This document shows, piece by piece, positions 9,168-17,329 of a stretch of DNA of 64,000 bases. Below the pieces are notes generated by a model that ran no database searches, was not told the DNA's origin, and saw nothing but the letters and a program-made list of their open reading frames with translations. The position numbers and the translations under genes were made by a program. How positions within the stretch are numbered: the stretch's first letter is position 1; each line of letters begins with the position of its first letter. Source of the DNA: Luteipulveratus mongoliensis (GTDB lineage: Bacteria > Actinomycetota > Actinomycetes > Actinomycetales > Dermatophilaceae); the NCBI RefSeq assembly GCF_001190945.1, contig NZ_CP011112.1, positions 5,356,911 to 5,420,910 on the forward strand, in the 5' to 3' direction.

Positions 9168-9195
9168 GTACGCCGGAAGTCGGGCTCCGGCGTAC
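9168..9195. repeat. Palindromic repeat, copy 2 (YAG element)
   Basis: GTACGCCGGA and TCCGGCGTAC form a perfect 10-bp stem around AGTCGGGC. The 28 nt are identical and co-oriented with the core of copy 1 at 6513-6540. The element lies in the divergent intergenic region between the NTPase/TPR gene and trmO, so it cannot be a simple terminator here. Confidence 0.85.
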
Positions 9196-9270
9196 GGGCC
9201 TCGTCGCGCACTGGCTAATGTCGCCATGAGTCAGGGCGGGGGCCCTGGCCCTTTCACCGAGGAGACGATC

Positions 9271-9756
9271 ATGAGCGACAAGACGTGGAACTCCCCGATC
9301 GAGGTCACGCCCGTCGGCGTGGTCCACGGCGGCCGGACTACCGGCGAGGACGACTTCTGGGGCGACCACGTGTCGCACATCGAGCTGGACCCCGAACGCT
9401 TCACCGCAGATGCGCTCGCCTCGCTGGACTCGTTCTCGCACGTGCTCGTGGTGTTCCAGTTCCATCTGGTGGATCCGGGCACCGAGGAGGTCGGCGCTCG
9501 TCGACCGCGCGGACGGGAAGACTGGCCGCTGGTCGGCATCTTTGCCCAGCGCGCCAAGCGTCGCCCGAACCGGCTCGGCGTGACGACCTGCCGGGTGCTC
9601 GACGTCGACGGCCTCACCGTCACCGTCGAAGGGCTCGACGCGATGGAAGGCACGCCGGTGCTGGACCTGAAGCCGCACCTGCAGGAGTTCGAGCCGCGCG
9701 GTGAGCGAGACCAGCCGTCCTGGTCGAGCGAGCTCATGACCGACTACTTCGCCTGA
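9271..9756 (+). CDS. trmO: tRNA (adenine37-N6)-methyltransferase TrmO/TsaA-like
   Basis: The 161-aa protein belongs to the YaeB/TsaA (UPF0066) beta-barrel family. Its founding member methylates N6 of t6A at position 37 of tRNA-Thr using S-adenosylmethionine. Diagnostic segments are GVVHGGR near the N-terminus, the FSHVLVVFQFH core, and IFAQRAKRRPNRLGVTTCRVLDVDG with the RxxxRPNxLG motif. DLKPHLQEF follows near the end. The start at 9271 is preceded by GAGGAGACGATC. A longer upstream frame exists but passes through the palindromic repeat. It is convergent with serS, with a large inverted repeat between the two genes. Confidence 0.87.
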   Translation: MSDKTWNSPIEVTPVGVVHGGRTTGEDDFWGDHVSHIELDPERFTADALASLDSFSHVLVVFQFHLVDPGTEEVGARRPRGREDWPLVGIFAQRAKRRPNRLGVTTCRVLDVDGLTVTVEGLDAMEGTPVLDLKPHLQEFEPRGERDQPSWSSELMTDYFA

Positions 9757-9767
9757 CCCTCAGTCAC

Positions 9768-9874
9768 CGCTGGTCGAGTAGCCGGAGCGCCAGCGGAGGC
9801 GTATCGAGACCAAGGTGCGCGCGGTCACGGGGTCTCGATACGGCTCGGCTAGCGCCTCGCCTACTCGACCAGCG
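9768..9874. repeat. Two-armed inverted repeat, copy R1
   Basis: The element begins CGCTGGTCGAGTAG and ends CTACTCGACCAGCG; inside are TATCGAGACC and its complement GGTCTCGATA. It fills the gap between the convergent genes trmO (ends 9756) and serS (stop at 9880), leaving 11 and 5 nt. It can fold into a long hairpin and probably serves as a bidirectional terminator or 3'-end stabiliser. Confidence 0.85.
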
Positions 9875-9879
9875 AGAGG

Positions 9880-11184
9880 TCAGAGGGGCTTGAGGACGTC
9901 GAGGCCGAGGAACGGCTGCAGCGCCTTGGGGACCACCACGGAGCCATCCGCCTGCTGGTGCGTCTCCAGGATCGCGACGAGCCAGCGAGTTGTGGCCAAC
10001 GTGCCGTTGAGGGTGGCAACCATGTCGGTCTTGCCCTCGTCGTTGCGGTAGCGGATGTTGAGCCGCCGCGCCTGGTAGGTCGTGCAGTTCGACGTCGACG
10101 ACAGCTCGCGGTAGCGCCCTTGCGTCGGAACCCACGCCTCACAGTCGAACTTGCGCGCCGCCGAGCCGCCCAGGTCGCCGGCCGCGGTGTCGATGATGCG
10201 GTACGACAGCTCCAGCTTGTCGAGCATCTCCCGCTCCCAGTTGAGCAGTCGCTGGTGCTCCGCCTCCGCGTCCTCGGGCTTGCAGTAGACGAACATCTCC
10301 ACCTTCTGGAACTGGTGGACGCGGATGATGCCGCGGGTGTCCTTGCCGTGCGACCCGGCCTCGCGGCGGTAGCAGGTCGACCAGCCGGCGAGGCGCTGAG
10401 GCCCGTCGGAGAGGTCGATGATCTCGTCCTTGTGGTAGCCCGCCAGGGCGACCTCCGACGTACCGGTGAGGTAGAGGTCGTCTGCGGGGAGGTGGTAGAC
10501 GTCCTCGTGCTCGTCGAGGTAGCCGGTGCCGTCCATGATCTCCGGACGGACGAGCGTCGGCGTGATCACCGGGGTGAAGCCGTACTCGACGGCCTGCGCG
10601 ACGGCCAGGTTGAGCATGGCGAGCTCGAGCCGGGCGCCCACACCGGTGAGGAAGTAGAACCGGGCACCGCCGACCTTGGCGCCGCGCTCCATGTCGATGG
10701 CTCCCAGGCGCTCACCGAGAGCCAGATGGTCCAGCGGCTCGAAGTCGAACTCCCTTGGGGTGCCGACCTTTTCGAGCTCGACGAAGTCGTCCTCGCCACC
10801 CGGCGGGACACCGTCGAGCACGAGGTTGTCCAGCGCCTTGAGCTGCTTGTCGAACTCCCGACCCGACTCGGCCGCCGCGGTCTCCAGCTCCTTGACCCTG
10901 GCGCTCAGGTCGGTGGCGTCGTTGCGGGCCTGGTCTGCCGCGCGCTCCAGCTCCTCGGTCGGTTCGCCCTTCTTCTTGGCCGCGTTGAGCGCGCCCATGG
11001 CAGCACCGACGTTCTTGCTCACGGCCTTCTGCTGGCTGCGCAGCGCCTCGAACTCCTGCAGTCCGGAGCGGCGCTTCTCGTCCGCCGCGAGGATCGTGTC
11101 GACGAGCCCCTCGTCCGCCCCGCGGGAGCGCTGGCTGGCGCGTACCAGGTCGGGGTTATCTCGCAGCAGCTTGATGTCAATCAC
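9880..11184 (-). CDS. serS: Seryl-tRNA synthetase
   Basis: The 434-aa class II synthetase charges tRNA-Ser with serine in the cytosol. The N-terminal coiled-coil tRNA-binding arm spans about residues 25-105 and is rich in KK, EE and QKAVSKNV. The catalytic core shows [12 protein letters not shown], motif 2 in [18 protein letters not shown] and [10 protein letters not shown], and motif 3 in [14 protein letters not shown] near the C-terminus. The start is a GTG at 11184 giving [15 protein letters not shown], the family's standard N-terminus. The frame stays open upstream to 12291, but that part overlaps the lipid kinase gene and is not coding. Length matches the family (about 420-435). Confidence 0.97.
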   Translation of the reverse strand: MIDIKLLRDNPDLVRASQRSRGADEGLVDTILAADEKRRSGLQEFEALRSQQKAVSKNVGAAMGALNAAKKKGEPTEELERAADQARNDATDLSARVKELETAAAESGREFDKQLKALDNLVLDGVPPGGEDDFVELEKVGTPREFDFEPLDHLALGERLGAIDMERGAKVGGARFYFLTGVGARLELAMLNLAVAQAVEYGFTPVITPTLVRPEIMDGTGYLDEHEDVYHLPADDLYLTGTSEVALAGYHKDEIIDLSDGPQRLAGWSTCYRREAGSHGKDTRGIIRVHQFQKVEMFVYCKPEDAEAEHQRLLNWEREMLDKLELSYRIIDTAAGDLGGSAARKFDCEAWVPTQGRYRELSSTSNCTTYQARRLNIRYRNDEGKTDMVATLNGTLATTRWLVAILETHQQADGSVVVPKALQPFLGLDVLKPL

Positions 11185-11273
11185 GAGCGCAAGGGTAACG
11201 ACGACGGGGGCGACAGGCGTACTGCATTTGCACCCGGCTTCCCGGGCCGGTGGTGCATGGATAGGCTGCTGCC

Positions 11274-11429
11274 GTGATCGACCTGATCTGTGAGCTCTTC
11301 GTCTGCCTCGGGTTCGCCATCGTGATTCTCGCGGTGCCGGGCTTCTTGTCGTCCCTGCTCGTCGGCAAGGGCGCCAAGTCCGCCCCGCAGACGCTGGACG
11401 AGAAGTCATCCGAGCCGCACCTCTCCTGA
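11274..11429 (+). CDS. Small single-pass membrane protein (51 aa), hypothetical
   Basis: GTG at 11274 opens a 51-codon frame ending in TGA at 11427-11429. The peptide is [20 protein letters not shown] followed by [13 protein letters not shown] and a polar tail ending SSEPHLS. Residues 4-28 form one hydrophobic helix. The frame is divergent from serS, starts 89 nt from it, and precedes the lipid kinase by 79 nt with a possible terminator between. Third-position bases are G/C in most codons, which supports coding. No family is recognised. Confidence 0.5.
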   Translation: MIDLICELFVCLGFAIVILAVPGFLSSLLVGKGAKSAPQTLDEKSSEPHLS

Positions 11430-11451
11430 CCCTGTGAACGTCGGCCCCGCG

Positions 11452-11471
11452 CTCGGGTAGGTTGACCCGAG
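11452..11471 (+). terminator. Short hairpin after the 51-aa gene
   Basis: CTCGGGT (11452-11458) pairs with ACCCGAG (11465-11471) around a 6-nt loop. It lies 22 nt after the small membrane protein stop and 37 nt before the lipid kinase start. It is a weak candidate terminator or part of the next leader. Confidence 0.35.
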
Positions 11472-11508
11472 TTCCGGTGGACTGCAGCGACGAAGACGAG
11501 GTGGCCAG

Positions 11509-12423
11509 GTGAAGCGCGGTGCGGTCATCGTCAACCCCTCCAAGTCCAAGGACCTCACGCGGCTGCGCCGTGAGCTGTCCGCGGTCTTTCACGGCTACGG
11601 CTGGGCCGAGCCCCTGTGGTTCGAGACCACCATCGAGGAGCCCGGCACCAGTCAGGCACAAGCCGCGCTCGACGCGGGTGTCGACCTGGTCTGTCCTCTC
11701 GGCGGTGACGGCACGGTCAGGTGCGTCGCCACGGCCCTGCGCGGCTCCGGCGTACCCATGGGTCTGCTCGCCGCCGGCACCGGCAACCTGCTGGCCCGCA
11801 ACCTCGGTCTGCCTTTCCGCCGCTACACCGACGGGCTGCGCGTCGCGCTCAGCGGCCAGGATCTCAAGATCGACGTCGGCAGGGTCCAGCTCGACCGTGA
11901 CGGCACGGGCGCCGCGATCGAGGACCACTGCTTCCTGGTGATGGCGGGTATGGGTTTGGACGCCGACATGCTTGGTGGCACGCCGGAGACCCTGAAGGCG
12001 CGGATCGGCTGGATGGCCTACGTCGCCTCCGGGCTCAAGCATCTGCGTGCCGCCCCGGTGCCGGCCGAGGTGTTCGTCGACGGGAAGTCGCAGGGCGTCC
12101 GGCCGACCACCACTGTGCTGATCGGCAACTGCGGACAGGTGACCGGCGGGATTCGCCTCATGCCGCAGGCCCGCATCGACGACGGTCTGCTGGACGGCGT
12201 CATCATGTCGGCCGGCCGCCTGACCGAGTGGACCCGCCTGGTCGGCCATGTCCTGATGGGCAAGGAAGAGCCCACCCAGCAGGTGCAGCACTTCTCGGGC
12301 AGCTCGTTCCGGGTCCAGTCCGAGGCGCCGCGCCCCGTCGAGATGGACGGCGACCTGCTCGGCGAGACCCTCGCCATGACCGTCGGCATCGACCAGGGAT
12401 CGTTGATCATCCGCGTGCCGTGA
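11509..12423 (+). CDS. Diacylglycerol kinase-like lipid kinase (DagK/LCB5 family)
   Basis: The 304-aa protein has the DAGK catalytic fold. [11 protein letters not shown] near the N-terminus is the NPxS/A motif, PLGGDGTVR at residues 63-71 carries the nucleotide-binding GGDGT, and [17 protein letters not shown] gives the GTxNxxAR/LG motif. The family phosphorylates diacylglycerol or other lipids at the inner membrane face. The C-terminal beta-domain contains [11 protein letters not shown] and the terminal [10 protein letters not shown] signature. The start is a GTG at 11509. The stop overlaps the next start codon (GTGA), so the SRPBCC gene is translationally coupled. Exact lipid substrate is unknown. 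Confidence 0.9.
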   Translation: MKRGAVIVNPSKSKDLTRLRRELSAVFHGYGWAEPLWFETTIEEPGTSQAQAALDAGVDLVCPLGGDGTVRCVATALRGSGVPMGLLAAGTGNLLARNLGLPFRRYTDGLRVALSGQDLKIDVGRVQLDRDGTGAAIEDHCFLVMAGMGLDADMLGGTPETLKARIGWMAYVASGLKHLRAAPVPAEVFVDGKSQGVRPTTTVLIGNCGQVTGGIRLMPQARIDDGLLDGVIMSAGRLTEWTRLVGHVLMGKEEPTQQVQHFSGSSFRVQSEAPRPVEMDGDLLGETLAMTVGIDQGSLIIRVP

Positions 12424-12875
12424 CCGACGCGACCTTCCAGTTCGCCTCGGTCAGCCACCTCGACGCCGCGCCCGACCGGGTCTTCGACGCCCTGCGCGAA
12501 CCCGAGCACTGGGACCGGTGGTGGCCGCAGATCCGCCACATCCAGCCGTACGACGACGAGTCCGGTCTCGTCGTCATCCGCAGTCTGCTGCCGGTGACCC
12601 TGCGCGTGGTCGTGACGCGTCAGGTGGTCGACCCCGACGGCGGCGTGCTGCGGGCAGGGCTGACCGGAGACCTGACCGGCTGGTCGCAGTTCGTGGTTCG
12701 TCGCGAGGGTCGCGGCACGCACCTCGACTACACGCAGGAGTGCGCCGTCACCAAGCGCCGCCTGGGCCGAGCAGCCCAGGCGCTGCGGCCCGTCCTCCTG
12801 GTCAACCACGCAGCGATGATGCGCGCGGGGATGCGCGGCCTCCAGTCGTACGCCTCGTCCTCGGGTACGACTTGA
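12420..12875 (+). CDS. SRPBCC (START-like) family protein
   Basis: The 151-aa protein starts with GTG at 12420, overlapping the lipid kinase stop by 4 nt. The pattern [36 protein letters not shown] is the typical first strand and helix pair of the Bet v1-like SRPBCC fold. The family's fold has a hydrophobic ligand cavity. Coupling to a lipid kinase suggests a lipid-related ligand, but that is inference. The closing helix is [21 protein letters not shown]. Confidence 0.78.
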   Translation: MTDATFQFASVSHLDAAPDRVFDALREPEHWDRWWPQIRHIQPYDDESGLVVIRSLLPVTLRVVVTRQVVDPDGGVLRAGLTGDLTGWSQFVVRREGRGTHLDYTQECAVTKRRLGRAAQALRPVLLVNHAAMMRAGMRGLQSYASSSGTT

Positions 12876-12876
12876 C

Positions 12877-12904
12877 GGTCCGTGGGCTCCACACCGCACG
12901 GACC
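12877..12904. terminator. Hairpin between convergent genes
   Basis: GGTCCGTG (12877-12884) pairs with CACGGACC (12897-12904) around a 12-nt loop. It follows the SRPBCC stop at 12875 and precedes, on the other strand, the end of the ABC ATPase gene at 12947. It could serve both genes. Confidence 0.6.
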
Positions 12905-12946
12905 CTCATAGCGAGACCGGGCGCGATCCGCTACTTCGGCTCGTGA

Positions 12947-13552
12947 CTAGAGGTCGTCGAGGTTGAGGACTTCGTTGGTGACGCCTGCGAGCGAGTCGGG
13001 ATCGTTGGTGGTGACCACGACCGCGCTGCCACCCTCGGCTCGTTCCAGCAGCAGGTGCATCATCCGTCGCCGGTTGCCCGCGTCCAAGGCTGTCGTGGGT
13101 TCGTCGGCGAGCAGGTAGGTGCCGGGATGCGCGAGCGCGCGGGCGATGGCCACCCGTTGCTGTTGACCACCCGACAGCTCCTCGACGAGGTGACCGCTGG
13201 ACTCGCCCAGACCGACCGAGGTGAGGACCTGTTCCGCCTGTGCCGTAGCGTCCGGACCGCTGACGCCGGCGGCGATGAGCGGGACGGCAACGTTCTCCAG
13301 AGCGGTCAACGCCATGCTCAGGTGGTTGTCCTGCGGGATCCACGCCAGGTCCGACGGCTCCGGGGTGCCTTCGACCGTGCCGTGGTCGGGGGCGAGCTCA
13401 CCGGCGATGACCCGCAGCAGCTGCGTCTTGGCCACGTCCGAGACACCGGCGATCCCGACCAGGTGTCCCGGCTCGACGCGCAGTGTGACGGGCCGGTCGG
13501 TCAAGGACGTGTCGTCGTCGCGCCGGATCTCGATGTCGTTCAGTCGGATCAT
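12947..13552 (-). CDS. ABC transporter ATPase subunit B with degenerate Walker A
   Basis: The 201-aa ATPase is third in the operon. The signature LSGGQQQR (from residue 126), Walker B YLLADEPTTALD and the Q-loop (IPQDN) are intact. However, the P-loop reads GVSDVAKT (36-43): the conserved fourth and sixth glycines are Asp and Ala. The switch histidine is also missing (VVVTTNDPDS instead of TH). It therefore probably binds ATP poorly or does not hydrolyse it, while still donating a good signature motif to its partner. The start ATG (13552) overlaps the stop of ATPase A by 4 nt. The frame is open further upstream, but that region belongs to ATPase A. Confidence 0.85.
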   Translation of the reverse strand: MIRLNDIEIRRDDDTSLTDRPVTLRVEPGHLVGIAGVSDVAKTQLLRVIAGELAPDHGTVEGTPEPSDLAWIPQDNHLSMALTALENVAVPLIAAGVSGPDATAQAEQVLTSVGLGESSGHLVEELSGGQQQRVAIARALAHPGTYLLADEPTTALDAGNRRRMMHLLLERAEGGSAVVVTTNDPDSLAGVTNEVLNLDDL

Positions 13553-14412
13553 GCGCCCCTCCCCTCCTGGCCGTCCCAAGGCTCCACGACGAGGCGGAGG
13601 TGCTCCTGGTCCGGGTCGCGCTGAACGCGGAGCAGGGTGCCCGGCGGCAACTCGTCGAGGACGTCGTCCGGCAACGGCACCGAGCCGTCCGGTGAGACCA
13701 CCGCGAGCTCGACCCCATCCTGTGCGTGGGCACCGACTCGCCCGTCGCGGATGGTGACCGTCCGCTGCATGGCGGAGGCGAGGGTGGGGTCGTGCGTCAC
13801 GGTCAAGATCGTGGTGCCCAACGCGTCGTTGACACGTTGGAGCGCACTGATCACCTGCTCGGTCGCGTCCGTCGAGAGCGAGGCGGTCGGCTCGTCGGCG
13901 AGCAGCAGGCCCGGGGCGGCGGCTGCACCCACGCACAACGCCGCAAGCTGCGCCTGGGACTCCGTGAGCTGTGCCGGCCGGCAGTCGGCGACGTCGTCCT
14001 GGAGGCCGACCCATGAGATGAGGTCCTCGGCGTCGGGCGTGGCGTTGGTCGACCCCCACTGCGCCAGGCGGATGTTGTCGCGGACAGTGAGGTACGGAAG
14101 GAGGTTGCGATGCCCGCCCTGCAGCACCAGAGCCACCCGGTCACCGCGCCACGTGTCGATCTCGGCGTCGTCCAGCTGGTCGGTCCGCTGATCACCGATC
14201 GTGATCGTCCCGGCGGTGGGGCGCTCCATCCCGGCGATCAGCGACAGCAGCGTCGACTTGCCGGCACCCGACGGTCCAAGCAGGGCCAAGGTCCCTCCGG
14301 CCGACACGCTCAGGTCCACACCAGACAGGGCGGCCACGTCGTGGCCGTCGGCCCGGTAGATGTGCACCAGCCGCGCCACGCTGACGGACAGGCCCTCGAG
14401 CGTGGCAGTCAT
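13549..14412 (-). CDS. ABC transporter ATPase subunit A with degenerate signature motif (MacB/LolD-like)
   Basis: The 287-aa ATPase has a canonical Walker A GPSGAGKST (46-54), Q-loop (VLQGG), Walker B LLLADEPTASLS and switch His (TVTHDP). Where LSGGQ is expected it has LTESQ (149-153), and the D-loop is SLST rather than SALD. An extra C-terminal segment of about 60 residues (GVELAVVSPDGSVPLPDDVLDELPPG) follows the ATPase core. These defects are the mirror image of those in subunit B, so the pair would form one competent and one dead nucleotide site. It overlaps both neighbours by 4 nt (permease stop, subunit B start). Confidence 0.87.
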   Translation of the reverse strand: MTATLEGLSVSVARLVHIYRADGHDVAALSGVDLSVSAGGTLALLGPSGAGKSTLLSLIAGMERPTAGTITIGDQRTDQLDDAEIDTWRGDRVALVLQGGHRNLLPYLTVRDNIRLAQWGSTNATPDAEDLISWVGLQDDVADCRPAQLTESQAQLAALCVGAAAAPGLLLADEPTASLSTDATEQVISALQRVNDALGTTILTVTHDPTLASAMQRTVTIRDGRVGAHAQDGVELAVVSPDGSVPLPDDVLDELPPGTLLRVQRDPDQEHLRLVVEPWDGQEGRGA

Positions 14413-17138
14413 GCGTCTCTCCCGCGTCGTCCTGAGCCTGTCGAAGGTTCTCGTCGCAGCACGGCCGCAACGACCGTGACCAGGACCAGGCCGATCAGCA
14501 GCGCCACGAGGGCCGACGACCACGGCGGCTGATCACTCGCGATCGGATAGGGCGGATCGTCCGTGTACCAAGGGATGCTCGGTGCCGCGAGCCGTGCGCC
14601 GAGCATCCCGACCAGGCCCCCGAGGGCCATCGGCACGACCGTCAGGACGGTCTCGAGCCGCCGGGCACGTCCAAGAATGCTGCGGCCGACGCCGGCGCGG
14701 ACCAGGGCTGACTGGTCGCGTCGGCGTACGCCCGCCTGCGTCGAGAGCACCGCGATCATGACCAGGGCGGCCACCAGGACCGAGCCTGCCGCGACCACGA
14801 GACCGAGCTGCAAGCCGTACGCCGACGCCGAGCGGTCCAGGTCCTTCCGGTGCGTGCTCTGCCGGTCGATGTTGATCTCTCCGAACCCAGCGTCGCGCAG
14901 CGCGGTCTGTGCGCGACTGATCAGTGCGGGGTCACGCCCGTCGGACCAGATCTCGGCCGTCACGCTGGTGGTCCGACTGGCCTGCTGAAGCATCGGCTGG
15001 ATCGACGTCACGAACAGGTGCGGTTCTCCGCCGGGGATGACCGGGACCTGCCCAACCGTGACGTAGTCGGCGTCCTCGGCCGCGAGGCTCGGACCGCTGA
15101 AGCTGGACGTCGTGAACGGCGGCGACCAGGTGGCCGACACGGTGGCCAAGCCCTGAGCGGGTGGCGTCCGGGGCAGCAGCGCCCACGGATCGGGTTGGCC
15201 GGCTCGATAGGCGATCCGGCTCATCGCCGCCGGCTCGCCCGCGAGCATCACGGGGCCGTCGCTGCTGCCGGAGCGAGCCCGGACCACCGGTGCGAGGTGC
15301 TGGCGACCTGGGTCCAGCCGATTGACCACATCGATCACCCGACGAGCTTCGGTGAATCCGGAGAGGTCGTCGCCGATGATGCGCACCGGAGCACCGCTGA
15401 CGGCGTCGGCGGCCTCCGCGCGATTCGTCCGTCCCAGGTCCATGGTGCTGGTCGTGAACGTCAGCAGCGCTCCCGCCGCGGTCATCGCGAGGATCAGGTT
15501 GCGGGTCGACGGTCGGCGGGCCAGGCCGGCCACCCCCAGCAGTGCCGCAACGCGTCCGCGGCGCAGCAGCCGCGACGTCACCCGGTTGCCGACCGGGACG
15601 AGCAGGCCACCGACGATCAGGCCGACGGCCAGTGCCATCACGATGGGCGTGACGAGCACCGGTGCCCCGCTGAGGGTCCCCGTGGCGACCGTGACGAGGA
15701 GCCCGACGGCCAGGGTGAGCACGATGGCCTCGGTAGCCGACAGCGACCACCGGTTCTGCCGTGGGGGCACGCTGCGCAGGAGTTCGCTGACCGGCCGTCG
15801 CACGAGACGCCCGACCATGAGGCGCAGCAGGACCGCGCAGGCGCCGGCGGCGAGGAGGGCGGCACCGGCAGCGGTCCAGCTCCACCCGCCCCAGGCCGTA
15901 CCTTCCAGCCAGGTCGACCGGCCCAGAGCATCCAGTGCGTAGGCGAGCAGGAGCCCCAACGGCAGGGCGAGGATCACCGGCGAGGTCATCTCGCCCACCA
16001 GGAGTCGGCGCGCGCCAGGACGGCCCGGACTGCGCAGCCGCAGCAGCGCTACCTCGCTGCGCCGCTGAGTGAGCAAGGCGCGCAGCACGATCCAGACCAG
16101 GACGACCTGGAGCAGCACCAGTTGAGCGAGCAGGAGCGGTGCGATCGTCCGGATCTGGTCCACGTCGCCGCGCACCTGCCCGTCGACCGTCGACACCTGC
16201 TCGGTCAGCTGGACGTCCAGTCCGGCGATGGCGCCCAGATCCCGTCGGCTGGCCGAAACAGCGTCGCGCGCACGGTCGAGCTTTTCGTACGTGAGCATGC
16301 CCTGACGCAGCTGCCTGCCCACCGTGGTCTCCACGCCGGCCCAGCCCACACCGGCAGGCGACTCCTGTGTGGACCGCCTGGGTGCGGTCGAGTCCACGAT
16401 GGGCGGGGGCGGCGGACCGCTGAACGTGGACGCTGCGGTGATCCATTCGTAATGCTGGATCTGGCCACCGCCGCGAGGCAACGTCTTCACGGTGACCTTG
16501 GTGATGTCCAGGCCCCGCCAGAAGTCATCGGCCCTCGGCTGGTCATACAGTCCGGTCACCAGCAGGGTGCGCCGGACGTTGTCTCGCGAGCTGTTCCGCT
16601 GGAGAACGGCGACGCGGCTACCCACGCTCACCTTCATGGCCCGGGCGCTCGCAGGAGACATGGCGAGCTCGTCGCGTGCCGTCGGGCACCGCCCGGACAC
16701 GAATCGCAGGTGTGCGCACTGACTCTCGCGCGCAAGCAGGTTGGCCTCGTCGCCGGTCGCTGTGGGTTCTGGGTTGACGAGGATCCGGTACTGCGCCACC
16801 GCGGGCGTGGCAAGGCCATCCCACTGAGCACCGACCACCGGTGCGATCCGATTGGGAGCCACGAGCCCCTCCACGCCGATCGAGCGTGCCTCGATCGTGC
16901 GGCCGAGCGCACCCAGCGCCTGGACCCGGTTGTCCACCATGGCGCGCGCGATCGTGTTCGTCATCAGCGGGAGCAAGGCCGCACATGCGACCAGACCTGC
17001 TATGACAGCCATGAGGACGAGCTGCTGCCGACGCCTCGCAGCCGCAGCAAGCCGTGCATACGGGAAACGCCGGTCCCGCGGCGCCGAGGACGTCACCGGT
17101 GCCGCTTCGACCTCGAACTCCGTCGTACTTCGTGCCAT
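14409..17138 (-). CDS. Large FtsX/MacB-type ABC transporter permease
   Basis: The 909-aa membrane protein begins with a cytoplasmic tail and a first helix (LVLMAVIAGLVACAALLPLM), then a large extracytoplasmic domain of about 270 residues. A helix cluster follows (LLLAQLVLLQVVLVWIVLRALL, PVILALPLGLLLAYALDAL and more), then a second periplasmic-type domain, and final helices (VVAAGSVLVAALVMIAVLSTQA, VVPMALGGLVGMLGARL, VALLIGLVLVTVVAAVL). This double layout matches the FtsX-like fused permeases of the MacB/LolCE superfamily, which act on lipids, peptides or envelope proteins rather than by classic transport. It is the first gene of a three-gene operon with its two ATPases. The start is an ATG at 17138. 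Confidence 0.85.
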   Translation of the reverse strand: MARSTTEFEVEAAPVTSSAPRDRRFPYARLAAAARRRQQLVLMAVIAGLVACAALLPLMTNTIARAMVDNRVQALGALGRTIEARSIGVEGLVAPNRIAPVVGAQWDGLATPAVAQYRILVNPEPTATGDEANLLARESQCAHLRFVSGRCPTARDELAMSPASARAMKVSVGSRVAVLQRNSSRDNVRRTLLVTGLYDQPRADDFWRGLDITKVTVKTLPRGGGQIQHYEWITAASTFSGPPPPPIVDSTAPRRSTQESPAGVGWAGVETTVGRQLRQGMLTYEKLDRARDAVSASRRDLGAIAGLDVQLTEQVSTVDGQVRGDVDQIRTIAPLLLAQLVLLQVVLVWIVLRALLTQRRSEVALLRLRSPGRPGARRLLVGEMTSPVILALPLGLLLAYALDALGRSTWLEGTAWGGWSWTAAGAALLAAGACAVLLRLMVGRLVRRPVSELLRSVPPRQNRWSLSATEAIVLTLAVGLLVTVATGTLSGAPVLVTPIVMALAVGLIVGGLLVPVGNRVTSRLLRRGRVAALLGVAGLARRPSTRNLILAMTAAGALLTFTTSTMDLGRTNRAEAADAVSGAPVRIIGDDLSGFTEARRVIDVVNRLDPGRQHLAPVVRARSGSSDGPVMLAGEPAAMSRIAYRAGQPDPWALLPRTPPAQGLATVSATWSPPFTTSSFSGPSLAAEDADYVTVGQVPVIPGGEPHLFVTSIQPMLQQASRTTSVTAEIWSDGRDPALISRAQTALRDAGFGEINIDRQSTHRKDLDRSASAYGLQLGLVVAAGSVLVAALVMIAVLSTQAGVRRRDQSALVRAGVGRSILGRARRLETVLTVVPMALGGLVGMLGARLAAPSIPWYTDDPPYPIASDQPPWSSALVALLIGLVLVTVVAAVLRREPSTGSGRRGRDA
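14431..14447. repeat. CCTGAGCCTGTCGAAGG motif inside permease 3' end
   Basis: This 17-nt word encodes part of the permease C-terminus (REPSTGSGR) on the minus strand. The same word, often written CCTTCGACAGGCTCAGG, is a frequent dispersed repeat in many high-GC genomes. Only one copy was seen in this window. Confidence 0.4.
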
Positions 17139-17275
17139 CAGTGAGCGATCCCCTCGTCACCTGCCTTGGCCGGCTGTCCCTCACAGCCCGACCCGTGCCC
17201 TGTCCACGGATCGTCCACGTCCTCGCCAGCTCATAGGGACGCTAAACAGGCGGGTCCGCACGTGCCATCCCATGA

Positions 17276-17292
17276 CATATCGCAGCGATATG
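17276..17292. promoter_or_regulatory. 17-bp palindrome upstream of the ABC operon
   Basis: CATATCGC at 17276-17283 and GCGATATG at 17285-17292 form a perfect inverted repeat around one base. Flanking GTGCCAT (17262-17268) and ATGGCAC (17290-17296) make a second, overlapping dyad. The site lies about 140 nt before the permease start in a 191-nt gap and is unusually AT-rich for the region, as expected for an operator. Confidence 0.55.
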
Positions 17293-17329
17293 GCACGCGG
17301 ATCGGGCGAATGTCCCCGTTTTGTGACCT

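Noticed and set aside
11185..12291. N-terminal extension of serS to 12291
   Set aside because: It overlaps the lipid kinase gene on the other strand and lacks family similarity; the GTG at 11184 gives the canonical SerS start.
14850..17144. Plus-strand open frame of about 760 codons opposite the large permease
   Set aside because: The minus strand encodes a clear FtsX-like permease; the antisense product is highly basic and of low complexity.
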